Assembly: GCA_004431415.1 (NCBI GenBank)
Contig: QPMI01000077.1
Span: 1 to 33,088, forward strand
From: Cyanophora paradoxa
Lineage: Eukaryota > Glaucocystophyceae > Cyanophorales > Cyanophoraceae
Direction of reading: 5' to 3'
Length of the DNA: 33,088 bases
This document shows positions 8,303-18,173 of this stretch, in pieces (position 1 is the first letter of the stretch; each line of letters opens with the position of its first letter). The notes beneath the pieces are model-generated. The model was not told the DNA's origin, ran no database searches, and saw only the letters and a list, made by a program, of their open reading frames with translations. A program made the position numbers and the translations under genes.

Positions 8303-9529
8303 ATGGCGCTTACTGGAACGACCCTTAAAGAACTCCTTGTTACTCCCGGATCGGATCAAATTTACCTATCTCCCGGTCTCCAAATTGGAACCAACCCCAA
8401 GTATAAGCCGTTCCTTGAACAGGTTCGCCCACGCGGTAACACTTTCGGGTTTAAGACGACCGCTTACTTTGATCTACCACGCAAGCAACTGCTTAGTGGC
8501 GTTTCGCTTTACTTTAAGGTTACTACCGGTGGTGGTGTTGCTTGTGATCTTCCCAATGGTGGTTCTTCTTTCATTAAAGAGGTTCGTTTTGTCCATGGTG
8601 GGTTCAAGTATATCATCCCTGGCGATTGGATCACTGTAAACACTCTGATCGATAATGATGTATCGGGACTGAGCGCTATGTATATGTCCCTTGGTCTCGG
8701 AGCGGAAGCTACCCGTGAATCTACCGACAAGTCGACTGAATATGTAGTTAAAATTCCGGCTGCTTTCTGGGACGATGCATATTTCCCCCTTTGCGTTCTT
8801 GCGGATATGCCCACCATCGAGGTAGATTTTCGCGAGGCTGCGGTAGTTAACGTTCCTGCTGGTGGAACTGTTACCGTGAGTGATTGCGGGCTAATCTGTC
8901 AATTCGTTAACATTGCTTCTGCGGAGGCTGAGACTCTCCTTAAAATGGCGAATGAACAGGGAGGTATTCGCATTCCAATTACGGAAGTCATCCACAAAAA
9001 GACCCGATCACTTAAAACTGCCGATTCTGGCGAGGCGGTCGAGGTTACACTGGCTAACGTTTCCGGTCTGGTGCATTCAATCCTTATGACTGTTCGTGAC
9101 GTTAACAAGCTGGACAAATACACTCATTCCGATTTCTACGGTGTTGGATCTGCTGTGAAAATCGATGAGTTCCAAATTTTCCACAACAACCGATCGCTTG
9201 AAATCTCTAATAAACCCATATCTGGTTTCCTTTCTGCTGCTAACCATATCCCATCGCATTACAAAGGTGCAACCGTAGGCAATGCTGGTTTTGGTTTCGA
9301 GAGTGGATGTGTCTATGGTGTTGTTCTCAGCAAGAATGGTAAGGATTCGCTCCATAATTCAGTCATGGGTTATCAGGACTTCTTCAATAGTTCGAGTTCG
9401 TATATGGATCTGACCGTTTCCGGTTGCACTGATGCTGCACCGGTTCAGGTCGACATTTTCGCGCTCCGTCACAATGTCATGGTTCTCAATGGCTATAACA
9501 TTTCGACACTGAAAGTTTCCAACTTTTAA
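8303..9529 (+). CDS. Major capsid protein, double jelly-roll type
   Basis: A 408-residue protein opening MALTGTTLKELLVTPGSDQI. The early section (FGFKTTAYFDLPRKQLLSGV, then SLYFKV) has the strand pattern and position of the first jelly-roll strand in Polinton capsid proteins. The middle and second half are Gly/Ser/Val-rich alternating beta segments with few charged helices, and the protein ends in a strand-rich segment (VDIFALRHNVMVLNG). It would form the trimeric capsomers of an icosahedral virion. It is followed by the ATPase and divergent from the penton gene, the standard capsid-module neighbourhood. The length is on the short side but within the range for compact Polinton-like elements. 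The frame is clean throughout, suggesting recent selection. I assign it from pattern, length and neighbours. Confidence 0.85.
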   Translation: MALTGTTLKELLVTPGSDQIYLSPGLQIGTNPKYKPFLEQVRPRGNTFGFKTTAYFDLPRKQLLSGVSLYFKVTTGGGVACDLPNGGSSFIKEVRFVHGGFKYIIPGDWITVNTLIDNDVSGLSAMYMSLGLGAEATRESTDKSTEYVVKIPAAFWDDAYFPLCVLADMPTIEVDFREAAVVNVPAGGTVTVSDCGLICQFVNIASAEAETLLKMANEQGGIRIPITEVIHKKTRSLKTADSGEAVEVTLANVSGLVHSILMTVRDVNKLDKYTHSDFYGVGSAVKIDEFQIFHNNRSLEISNKPISGFLSAANHIPSHYKGATVGNAGFGFESGCVYGVVLSKNGKDSLHNSVMGYQDFFNSSSSYMDLTVSGCTDAAPVQVDIFALRHNVMVLNGYNISTLKVSNF

Positions 9530-9659
9530 AAGTTCTTTTCTTTCTTTAAAGTAGGAAGCCTGCGAATCGCGTATAGGTTAGCGCTTTAGCGGCAAGCAAA
9601 GCATGCCTTGTGCATGCACTTTTGTTTTTTATCTTATTACTGTAACGGACAACGTAGTA

Positions 9660-10412
9660 ATGGAGATCGACCTTGATGATATTCCCGAATTCGACCCTGC
9701 AAGGACAGCTAAACTCCCTTCGCGTTTTTTGCTTGCCGGACGCTCCAACTCTGGTAAGACAACTTATTGTAAGTATCTACTCTATGAACTGCGGGATAAG
9801 ATCGATCAGATTGTAATATTTAGTTCCACTGCGTTTACTGGGCAATTCAGAGATATAACCCACCCCGATAATATATATGAGGAATGGGATGATAATGTGG
9901 TGGTGAAACTCATTAGCATGCAAAAGAAACGAATCGAGAACAATGAGAAGAGGAATAGTTTAGTTATTATACTTGATGATATGATAGGTTCTAATTTGGA
10001 TATGCATAATTCAGCTGTGTTATCTAAATTGGTAACGAGTGGACGCCATTATGGTATCACAGTTATATTTAACGTTCAGCGTTTATGCTCTATTTCTACT
10101 ACCATTCGTCGTAATGTGGAGTTCGTCGTATTTTTCAATATTCTTGGGAACGAGAAAGAGTTTAATTGTGCATACGATGAATATAATGGTGGATTGGATA
10201 AGAAGACTTACAAAGAGTTACATAAAATGTGGGGCTACAATTACCAAACAGTTATAACTGGATTGCAAGGGTATGATATAAAGACCTATACAGACCGTGC
10301 GATTTTGACAGATGATGATATGAAAGGATTTCGCAAGTTTGTGAAGCGACGAGCCTTTAAAAAGAGAGTTTCGATGCAAATTAGTAATGAACCCACTACG
10401 ATTACGGTGTAG
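9660..10412 (+). CDS. FtsK/HerA (A32)-like genome-packaging ATPase
   Basis: A 250-residue P-loop ATPase. It shows Walker A GRSNSGKT (residues 27-34), Walker B LVIILDDMIG (101-110), then GRHYGITVIFNVQR with the sensor-type Gln at about 140, and TTIRRN with arginines at 150-151, the order seen in A32-type packaging enzymes. It would pump the element's DNA into preformed capsids. The frame is open from an upstream ATG at 9603, but that adds a Cys/hydrophobic leader unlike the family. The ATG at 9660 puts an acidic N-terminus (MEIDLDDIPEFDP) about 26 residues before the P-loop, as is usual. The gene lies 130 bases downstream of the capsid gene on the same strand. The intergenic DNA contains an 11-bp match to the satellite core where the element is inserted. 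Confidence 0.9.
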   Translation: MEIDLDDIPEFDPARTAKLPSRFLLAGRSNSGKTTYCKYLLYELRDKIDQIVIFSSTAFTGQFRDITHPDNIYEEWDDNVVVKLISMQKKRIENNEKRNSLVIILDDMIGSNLDMHNSAVLSKLVTSGRHYGITVIFNVQRLCSISTTIRRNVEFVVFFNILGNEKEFNCAYDEYNGGLDKKTYKELHKMWGYNYQTVITGLQGYDIKTYTDRAILTDDDMKGFRKFVKRRAFKKRVSMQISNEPTTITV

Positions 10413-10428
10413 TTGTGAAGAGCTTAAC

Positions 10429-10605
10429 ATGAGCATTCCGGCGACGTTTTCAGATTTAATAGGCGATGATCTGGCGAAGAGTTACGATGCTTTAAAGATG
10501 CCGACACGCGAAACGACGATGTATATATATGCGCATATATACACTTTTTTCACCGGAAATTCCGTATGGGTCAACCGGGAATTCGGAGGTTTTAGGTATA
10601 TATGA
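10429..10605 (+). CDS. Possible small ORF after the ATPase, unknown
   Basis: A 58-codon frame starting MSIPATFSDLIGDDLAKSYD lies 16 bases after the ATPase stop. The first 35 residues look protein-like. The rest is encoded by the TATATATGCGCATATATA palindrome and following repeats, which argues that the true product is shorter or that this is not a gene. No family is recognised. Confidence 0.3.
   Translation: MSIPATFSDLIGDDLAKSYDALKMPTRETTMYIYAHIYTFFTGNSVWVNREFGGFRYI
10524..10541. repeat. Perfect 18-bp palindrome
   Basis: TATATATGCGCATATATA is its own reverse complement. Further TATATATG and ATATACATATATG runs follow at about 10594-10652. It could be a cruciform-forming regulatory or termination site after the rightward capsid/ATPase genes. 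Confidence 0.7.
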
Positions 10606-10766
10606 GGTATATATGTCTTGTTTTTTTCGCATATGACGACATATACATATATGTCCTCGCGTCACCGACATATTCGGGGTCATCACATTGCGGCGATCAC
10701 GAAAACATATAGTATGCATGGAAGTGTAATTTTATTTTTTTTCCGGTGTTCCACCAATAGCGAATC

Positions 10767-10882
10767 GGTTACGAAATGTCGTAGCCCTATGCGTTACGAA
10801 ATAGTGTAGCCCGATGCGTTACGCGTTACGAAAAAAAGTCTATGCGTTACTATTTAACGTATCCCGATGCGTTACGCGTTAC
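10767..10882. repeat. Cluster of GCGTTACG-type short repeats
   Basis: GTTACG or GTTAC occurs repeatedly, including two copies of CCCGATGCGTTACGCGTTAC at 10810-10829 and 10863-10882. The stretch also contains GTAGCCC(T/G)ATGCGTTACGAAA variants. It lies in the non-coding right subterminal region, about 240-355 bp from the right terminal repeat. No gene is visible from about 10606 to 11122. Confidence 0.8.
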
Positions 10883-10928
10883 TAAAATTTAAAATAATAA
10901 TAAGTTTTGCATTCATGGGAGACACTCG

Positions 10929-10983
10929 ACAAGCCCTAGACAAGCCCTAGACAAGTCCTAGACAAGCCCTAGACAAGCCCTAG
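10929..10983. repeat. 11-bp tandem repeat next to the right terminal repeat
   Basis: Five head-to-tail copies of ACAAGCCCTAG (one with T for C) are followed by a partial sixth. It has the same 11-bp period as the repeat inside the terminal repeats, but an unrelated sequence, and is present at the right end only. Confidence 0.85.
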
Positions 10984-11122
10984 ACAAGTCGGGACAAATC
11001 GATTTTCGACCAATCAAAAAATACCCACTTGAAACTCAATCAAACACCTGTAACTTTTCACCAACTGCTCCGTTTTCGATTCTGAAAAAAGATTCGGAAT
11101 CGTCGCGTTGCGCTCTGTCAGG

Positions 11123-11415
11123 ATTCGATAGGGTGAATACAGGTAATCGAAGAAAATGAAATTTTGGTTTTGAATCGGTGGGATTACGTGGGGAATTGGT
11201 GTGGTGTTGGTTTGGTATTGGTGTGGTGTTGGTTTGGTGTTGGTTTGGTGTTGGTTTGGTGTATTTTTTCGATCAAAGTACGACAATCGAGAAATTCCGT
11301 ATATTATCGTGTCAAATGAATCGAAAAATCGGTTATGGTAAGGATTTATGAAATTCTATAAGATGTGAGACGATATATGGTATTGTGGGGCAGAACGCCC
11401 AATATACCATTTTTT
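11123..11415 (-). repeat. Right terminal inverted repeat of the Polinton
   Basis: This is the mirror of positions 1-293. The T run at 11410-11416 has seven T where the left end of the window has six A. The seventh T (11416) is best read as host DNA, because satellite A reads TGCATATTCCCCC at this point. Identical long ends suggest recent insertion or ends kept identical by replication. Confidence 0.95.
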
Positions 11416-14400
11416 TGCATATTCCCCCAGAGAGATTTGGGGTGCATCCATCTTCTATTTTGTGGCGGATCAGAAACCTGGGGCCTTTAACTGAGTGATT
11501 TGCTGGTGGGTGGGTTCATCTTCCTAAGGCTAGCGCCTTGTGCATATTCCCCCAGAGAGATTTGGAGTGCATCCATCGTCTATTTTGCGGCGGATCAGAA
11601 ACCTGGGGCCTTTGACTGAGTGATTTGCTGGTGGGTGGGTTCATCTGCCTAAGGCTAGCGCCTTGTGCATATTCCCCCAGAAAGAGTTGGAGTGCATCCA
11701 TCTTCTATTTTGTGGCGGATCAGAAACCTGGGGCCTTTGACTGAGTGGCTTGCTGGTGGGTGGGTTCATCTTCCTGAGGCTAGCGCTTTGTGCAGATTCC
11801 CCCAGAGAGATTTGGGGTGCATCTTTCTTGTTTCTTGTGGCGGATCGGAAACCTGTGGCCTTTGATTGAGTGGCTTGCTGGTGGGTGGGTTCATCTTCCT
11901 GAGGCTAGCGCCTTGTGCATATTCCCCCAGAGAGATTTGGAGTGCATCCATCTTCTATGTTGCGGCGGATCAGAAACCTGGGGCCTTTAACTGAGTGATT
12001 TGCTGGTGGGTGGGTTCATCTGCCTAAGGCTAGCGCCTTGTGCATACTCCCCCAGAAAGATTTGGAGTGCATCCATCTTCTATTTTGTGGCGGACCAGAA
12101 ACCTGGGGCCTTTGACTGAGTGGCTTGGTGGGTGGGTTCATCTTCCTGAGGCTAGCGCCTTGTGCAGATTCCCCCAGAAAGATTTGGAGTGCATCCATCT
12201 TCTATTTTGTGGCGGATCGGAAACCTGGGGCCTTTGACTGAGTGGCTTGCTGGTGGGTGGGTTCATCTGCCTAAGGCTAGCGCCTTGTGCATATTCCCCC
12301 AGAAAGATTTGGGGTGCATCCATCTTCTTTTTTGTGGCGGATCAGAAACCTGGGGCCTTTGACTGAGTGGCTCGCTGGTGGGTGGGTTCATCTGCCTAAG
12401 GCTAGCGCCTTGTGCATATTCCCCCAGAGAGATTTGGAGTGCATCCATCTTCTATTTTGCGGCGGATCAGAAACCTGGGGCCTTTAACTGAGTGATTTGC
12501 GGGTGGGTGGGTTCATCTGCCTAAGGCTAGCGCCTTGTGCATATTCCCCCAGAAAGATTTGGAGTGCATCCATCTTCTATTTTGTGGCGGATCAGAAACC
12601 TGGGGCCTTTGACTGAGTGGCTTGCTGGTGGGTGGGTTCATCTTCCTGAGGCTAGCGCCTTGTGCAGATTCCCCCAGAGAGATTTGGGGTGCATCTTTCT
12701 TGTTTTTTGTGGCGGATCGGAAACCTGGGGTCTTTGACTGAGTGATTTGCTGGTGGGTGGGTTCATCTTCCTGAGGCTAGCGCCTTGTGCAGATTCCCCC
12801 AGAGAGATTTGGGGTACTTCTTTCTTCAATTTTGTGGCGAATCAGAAACCTGGGATCTTTGACTGAGTGATTTGCTGGTGGGTGGGTTCATCTTCCTAAG
12901 GCTAGCGCCTTATGCATATTCCCCCAGAGAGGTTTTGGGTACTTCTTTATTCAATTTTGTGGCGAATCAGAAACCTGGGATCTTTGACTGAGTGACTTGC
13001 TGGCGGGTGGGTTCATCTGCCTAAGGCTAGCTCCTTGTGCATATTCCCCCAGAGAGATTTGAGATGCATCCATCTTCTATTTAGTGGCAGATCGGAAACC
13101 TGGGGCCTTTGACTGAGTGATTTGCTGGTGGGTGGGTTCATCTTCCTAAGGCTAGCGCCTTGTGCATATTCCCCCAGAAAGATTTGGAGTGCATCCATCT
13201 TCTATTTTGTGGCGGATCAGAAACCTGGGGCCTTTGACTGAGGTTCATCTTCCTGAGGCTAGCGCCTTGTGCAGATTCCCCCAGAGAGATTTGGGGTGCA
13301 TCTTTCTTGTTTTTTGTGGCGGATCGGAAACCTGTGGCCTTTGATTGAGTGGCTTGCTGGTGGGTGGGTTCATCTTCCTGACGCTAGCGCCTTAGGCATA
13401 TTCCCCCAGAGAGGTTTTGGGTACTTCTTTCTTCTATTTTGTGGCGGATCCGAAACCTGGGATCTTTGACTGAGTGACTTGCTGGCGGGTGGGTTCATCT
13501 TCCTAAGGCTAGCGCCTTGTGCATATTCCCCCAGAGAGATTTGGGGTGCATCCATCTTCTATTTTGTGGCGGATCAGAAACCTGGGGCCTTTAACTGAGT
13601 GATTTGCTGGTGGGTGGGTTCATCTTCCTAAGGCTAGCGCCTTGTGCATATTCCCCCAGAAAGATTTGGAGTGCATCCATCTTCTATTTTGTGGCGGATC
13701 AGAAACCTGGGGCCTTTGACTGAGGTTCATCTTCCTGAGGCTAGCGCCTTGTGCAGATTCCCCCAGAGAGATTTGGGGTGCATCTTTCTTGTTTTTTGTG
13801 GCGGATCGGAAACCTGTGGCCTTTGATTGAGTGGCTTGCTGGTGGGTGGGTTCATCTTCCTGACGCTAGCGCCTTAGGCATATTCCCCCAGAGAGGTTTT
13901 GGGTACTTCTTTCTTCTATTTTGTGGCGGATCCGAAACCTGGGATCTTTGACTGAGTGACTTGCTGGCGGGTGGGTTCATCTTCCTAAGGCTAGCGCCTT
14001 GTGCATATTCCCCCAGAGAGATTTGGGGTGCATCCATCTTCTATTTTGTGGCGGATCAGAAACCTGGGGCCTTTAACTGAGTGATTTGCTGGTGGGTGGG
14101 TTCATCTTCCTAAGGCTAGCGCCTTGTGCATATTCCCCCAGAAAGATTTGGAGTGCATCCATCTTCTATTTTGTGGCGGATCAGAAACCTGGGGCCTTTG
14201 ACTGAGTGGCTTGCTGGTGGGTGGGTTCATCTTCCTGAGGCTAGCGCCTTGTGCAGATTCCCCCAGAGAGATTTGGGGTGCATCTTTCTTCTTTTTTGTG
14301 GCGGATCAGAAACCTGGGGCCTTTGACTGAGTGGCTTGCTGGCGGGTGGGTTCATCTTCCTGAGGCTAGCGCCTTATGCATATTCCCCCACAGAGGTTTT

Positions 14401-16873
14401 GGGTACTTCTTTCTTCAATTTTGTGGCGAATCAGAAACCTGGGATCTTTGACTGAGTGACTTGCTGGCGGGTGGGTTCATCTTCCTAAGGCTAGCGCCTT
14501 GTGCATATTCCCCCAGAGAGATTTGAGATGCATCCATCTTTAATTTAGTGGCAGATCGGAAACCTGGGGCCTTTGATTGAGTGGCTTGCTGGTGGGTGGG
14601 TTCATCTTCCTAAGGCTAGCGCCTTGTGCATATTCCCCCAGAGAGATTTGAGATGCATCCATCTTCTATTTTGCGGCGGATCAGAAACCTGGGGCCTTTA
14701 ACTGAGTGGCTTGCTGGTGGGTGGGTTCATCTTCCTAAGGCTAGCGCCTTGTGCATATTCCCCCAGAGAGATTTGGGGTGCATCCATCTTCTTTTTTGTG
14801 GCGGATCAGAAACCTGGGGCCTTTAACTGAGTGATTTGCTGGTGGGTGGGTTCATCTTCCTAAGGCTAGCGCCGTATGCATATTCCCCCAGAGAGGTTTT
14901 GGGTACTTCTTTCTTCAATTTTGTGGCGAATCAGAAACCTGGGATCTTTGACTGAGTGACTTGCTGGCGGGTGGGTTCATCTGCCTAAGGCTAGCGCCTT
15001 GTGCATATTCCCCCAGAGAGATTTGAGATGCATCCATCTTTAATTTAGTGGCAGATCGGAAACCTGGGGCCTTTGATTGAGTGGCTTGCTGGTGGGTGGG
15101 TTCATCTTCCTAAGGCTAGCGCCTTGTGCATATTCCCCCAGAAAGATTTGGAGTGCATCCATCTTCTATTTTGTGGCGGATCAGAAACCTGGGGCCTTTG
15201 ACTGAGTGGCTTGCTGGCGGGTGGGTTCATCTTCCTAAGGCTAGCGCCTTGTGCATATTCCCCCAGAGAGATTTGGGGTGCATCCATCTTCTATTTTGTG
15301 GCGGATCAGAAACCTGGGGCCTTTAACTGAGTGATTTGCTGGTGGGTGGGTTCATCTTCCTAAGGCTTGCGCCTTGTGCATATTCCCCCAGAAAGATTTG
15401 GAGTGCATCCATCTTCTATTTTGTGGCGGATCAGAAACCTGGGGCCTTTGACTGAGTGGCTTGCTGGCGGGTGGGTTCATCTTCCTAAGGCTAGCGCCTT
15501 GTGCATATTCCCCCAGAGAGATTTGGGGTGCATCCATCTTCTATTTTGTGGCGGATCAGAAACCTGGGGCCTTTAACTGAGTGATTTGCTGGTGGGTGGG
15601 TTCATCTTCCTAAGGCTAGCGCCTTGTGCATATTCCCCCAGAAAGATTTGGAGTGCATCCATCTTCTATTTTGTGGCGGATCAGAAACCTTGGGCCTTTG
15701 ACTGAGTGGCTTGCTGGTGGGTGGGTTCATCTTCCTGAGGCTAGCGCCTTGTGCAGATTCCCCCAGAGAGATTTGGGGTGCATCTTTCTTCTATTTTGTG
15801 GCGAATCAGAAACCTGGGGCCTTTGACTGAGTGGCTTGCTGGTGGGTGGGTTCATCTTCCTGAGGCTAGCGCCTTGTGCATATTCCCCCAGAAAGATTTG
15901 GAGTGCATCCATCTTCTATTCAGTGGCGGATCGGAAACCTGGGGCCTTTGACTGAGTGACTTGCTGGCGGGTGGGTTCATCTTCCTAAGGCTAGCGCCTT
16001 GTGCATATTCCCCCAGAGAGATTTGAGATGCATCCATCTTCTATTTAGTGGCGGATCAGAAACCTGGGGCCTTTAACTGAGTGGCTTGCTGGCGGGTGGG
16101 TTCATCTTCCTAAGGCTAGCGCCTTGTGCATATTCCCCCAGAGAGATTTGGGGTGCATCCATCTTCTATTTTGTGGCGGATCAGAAACCTGGGGCCTTTA
16201 ACTGAGTGATTTGCTGGTGGGTGGGTTCATCTTCCTAAGGCTAGCGCCTTGTGCATATTCCCCCAGAAAGATTTGGAGTGCATCCATCTTCTATTTTGTG
16301 GCGGATCAGAAACCTGGGGCCTTTGACTGAGTGGCTTGCTGGTGGGTGGGTTCATCTTCCTGAGGCTAGCGCCTTGTGCATATTCCCCCAGAAAGATTTG
16401 GAGTGCATCCATCTTCTATTTAGTGGCGGATCGGAAACCTGGGGCCTTTGACTGAGTGACTTGCTGGCGGGTGGGTTCATCTGCCTAAGGCTAGCGCCTT
16501 GTGCATATTCCCCCAGAGAGATTTGAGATGCATCCATCTTCTATTTAGTGGCGGATCAGAAACCTGGGGCCTTTAACTGAGTGGCTTGCTGGTGGGTGGG
16601 TTCATCTTCCTGAGGCTAGCGCCTTGTGCATATTCCCCCAGAAAGATTTGGAGTGCATCCATCTTCTATTTAGTGGCAGATCGGAAACCTGGGGCCTTTG
16701 ACTGAGTGATTTGCTGGTGGGTGGGTTCATCTTCCTAAGGCTAGCGCCTTGTGCATATTCCCCCAGAGAGATTTGGGGTGCATCTTCCTTCTATGTTGTG
16801 GCGGATCGGAAACCTGGGGACTTTGACTGAGTGGCTTGCTGGTGGGTGGGTTCATCTGCCTAAGGCTAGCGCC
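11416..16873 (+). repeat. Satellite A: about 43-44 tandem units of 125 bp
   Basis: Units repeat every 125 bp, with a few shortened ones. A unit runs through AAGGCTAGCGCCTTGTGCAT (first full copy 11526-11545), a run of five C, an AGAGAGATTTGG-like segment, TGCATCCATCTTC, TGTGGCGGATCAGAAACCTG, then GCTGGTGGGTGGGTTCATC. Subfamilies differ after the C run: one reads GGGTACTTCTTTCTTC with GGCGAATCAG, another GCATCTTTCTTGTTTTTTG, another AGATGCATCCATCTT. The many 60-66-codon frames on both strands are by-products of the repeat. The array starts in mid-unit at the Polinton and stops in the core at 16862-16873. Confidence 0.97.
13162..14125 (+). repeat. Higher-order duplication (482 bp x 2) inside satellite A
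   Basis: Positions from about 13162 repeat at +482 from about 13644, including an unusual shortened unit in each block that lacks the GTGGCTTGCTGGTGGGTG segment (near 13240 and 13722). The period equals three full units plus one 107-bp unit, so this is a recent block duplication by unequal exchange or gene conversion. A 250-bp dimer period is also visible at about 15126, 15376 and 15626. Confidence 0.85.
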
Positions 16874-18173
16874 GGAGCTGGACGAGTTCAGGCTTCGCTG
16901 CGCCGCTACGCACGAGGCGCGGGCTAAGGTTGTTTAGGAGCTCATGGACCGCGCCGGTGGTGACCGTCAGTGCCGGCGTGGCCTGGTTGGGGCGATCTGA
17001 GGGACGTTACCAAACTTTTTCTACCTCGTATCCCCCTGAAGCAGAAGTGCAGCTCGTCCTAGGCCTCGTGACTACGAACGTAATCGATGATGATGTTCCT
17101 GAGTTCCCCCGGTAGGGGCTCGAGGGGGAACGGCAAGGCACCGTGCAGCCGGACTGCCGCTAGGTATGCCGCGATTCCGTACACCCACGTGTGCACCGAG
17201 ATTGGGAACCCCAGGACCTGCACAGGCTGGTGGACGACACATGGGCACGGCAGTGTTGGGCCCGCGGCGACACAGAGACACCACGACGCCAACAGGGCCA
17301 GTGTAGTCGTTGACGGAGACCGGGAAGTACTTGGGGTCGGGACCGCGCGGATGCGGCTTCACCGCCTCGTTTGGGGGTTTCCGATTCGCGTACCCGGACC
17401 TGGAGAGAAGGTAGGTAGCGGGCTCCTGCCCGCTGGGCGCCTCTCCGGCTGCCGCGAATCGCCTCGGCCGCACTTCAAGCCCACTTTTAGCTGATCAGCC
17501 GCGCGCCCGTTGGGAATCCGCTCCGCGCGGGTCGGTTCGGCGAGCCACTCCAGCGGCCACCAGCGGTGGCTTCAGCAACTGCTCTCTCGCTCAGCCTGAT
17601 GTCTTCTCTGCGGCGCCGAGCGGCTGCTCGCGTCATGCTGACGGCTTTTATGCGCCCCTGCAGGCAATCGGCGTTGGCGTGATTGCACTCCTAGCGACCG
17701 CGGGCGTCGTCGCCGCACAGAAACTCGGACTCCTGGCGAGGCGATGTGCTTCTGAGCACTCGGGCGGCCCGGGGCCTCCCAACCCCCGCCGCAGCGGACT
17801 TTGGGCAGGCGCGCGTGCCCAGCTGGAGGCGGTATATCTTCCGGTGCCGAGGAGCACAGCTTGCTGGTCTGGGCTGGCGATGCTGTACGCCCGTCGGTTT
17901 TCACCCGGGCCCTCACGGGCTCCGGTTTCCGGCCCTTCCCTGGAGTTTTGGAGTCTTCGCTTTTCTAGGGCACTGCTCATGGTCAGAGGAGGGCTATAGT
18001 TTAGGCTCAGCCGCTTCGACTTTACCCTTGCTATACGTAGGCTCAGTTCCTGCGTCCTTAGGGAGGTTGTGGTAGCTTGGCCTTAGCTTCGGCTCTCTGT
18101 TTGCAGTGTTTATTAGGAGTGTGTTGTCCCCTTTCTCCAGTACGTAGATTGTGAGCACAGCACACGAGAGTCC
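16874..18173. other. GC-rich DNA without a confident gene
   Basis: Composition changes abruptly at 16874. Open frames exist on both strands but overlap one another and show no recognisable domain. The best candidates on the minus strand (17473-17072 and 17292-17059) read plausibly in part, including YFPVSVNDYTGPVGVVV and ELRNIIIDYVRSHEA, and may be one decayed gene with a frame change. CGCCTCGTTTGGGGGTTTCC near 17363 recurs near 18269. Confidence 0.45.

Larger units (their letters stand above)
1..11415. mobile_element. Polinton (Maverick)-type element, 11.4 kb, with both termini
   Basis: Two inverted 293-bp ends (1-293 and 11123-11415) bracket a protein-primed family B DNA polymerase, a retroviral-type integrase, a major capsid protein, a probable penton protein and a packaging ATPase. 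That gene set defines Polintons and their virus relatives. The element is AT-richer than the DNA beyond 16.9 kb. To its right the sequence continues directly into the 125-bp satellite in mid-unit, so it inserted into the array. At 11.4 kb it is compact for the group (often 15-20 kb), and no adenain-type protease is recognisable. The integrase and polymerase frames are broken, while the capsid and ATPase frames are intact. The ends start with an A run rather than the AG common in described Polintons. The left flank lies outside the window. Confidence 0.93.

Noticed and set aside
11516-16537. Dozens of 60-66-codon ORFs on both strands of satellite A
   Set aside because: They recur every unit in both orientations, differ only where the repeat differs, and arise because the unit has few stops in certain frames.
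11416-16873. CRISPR array
   Set aside because: The whole unit repeats with no unique spacers, and the context is eukaryotic.
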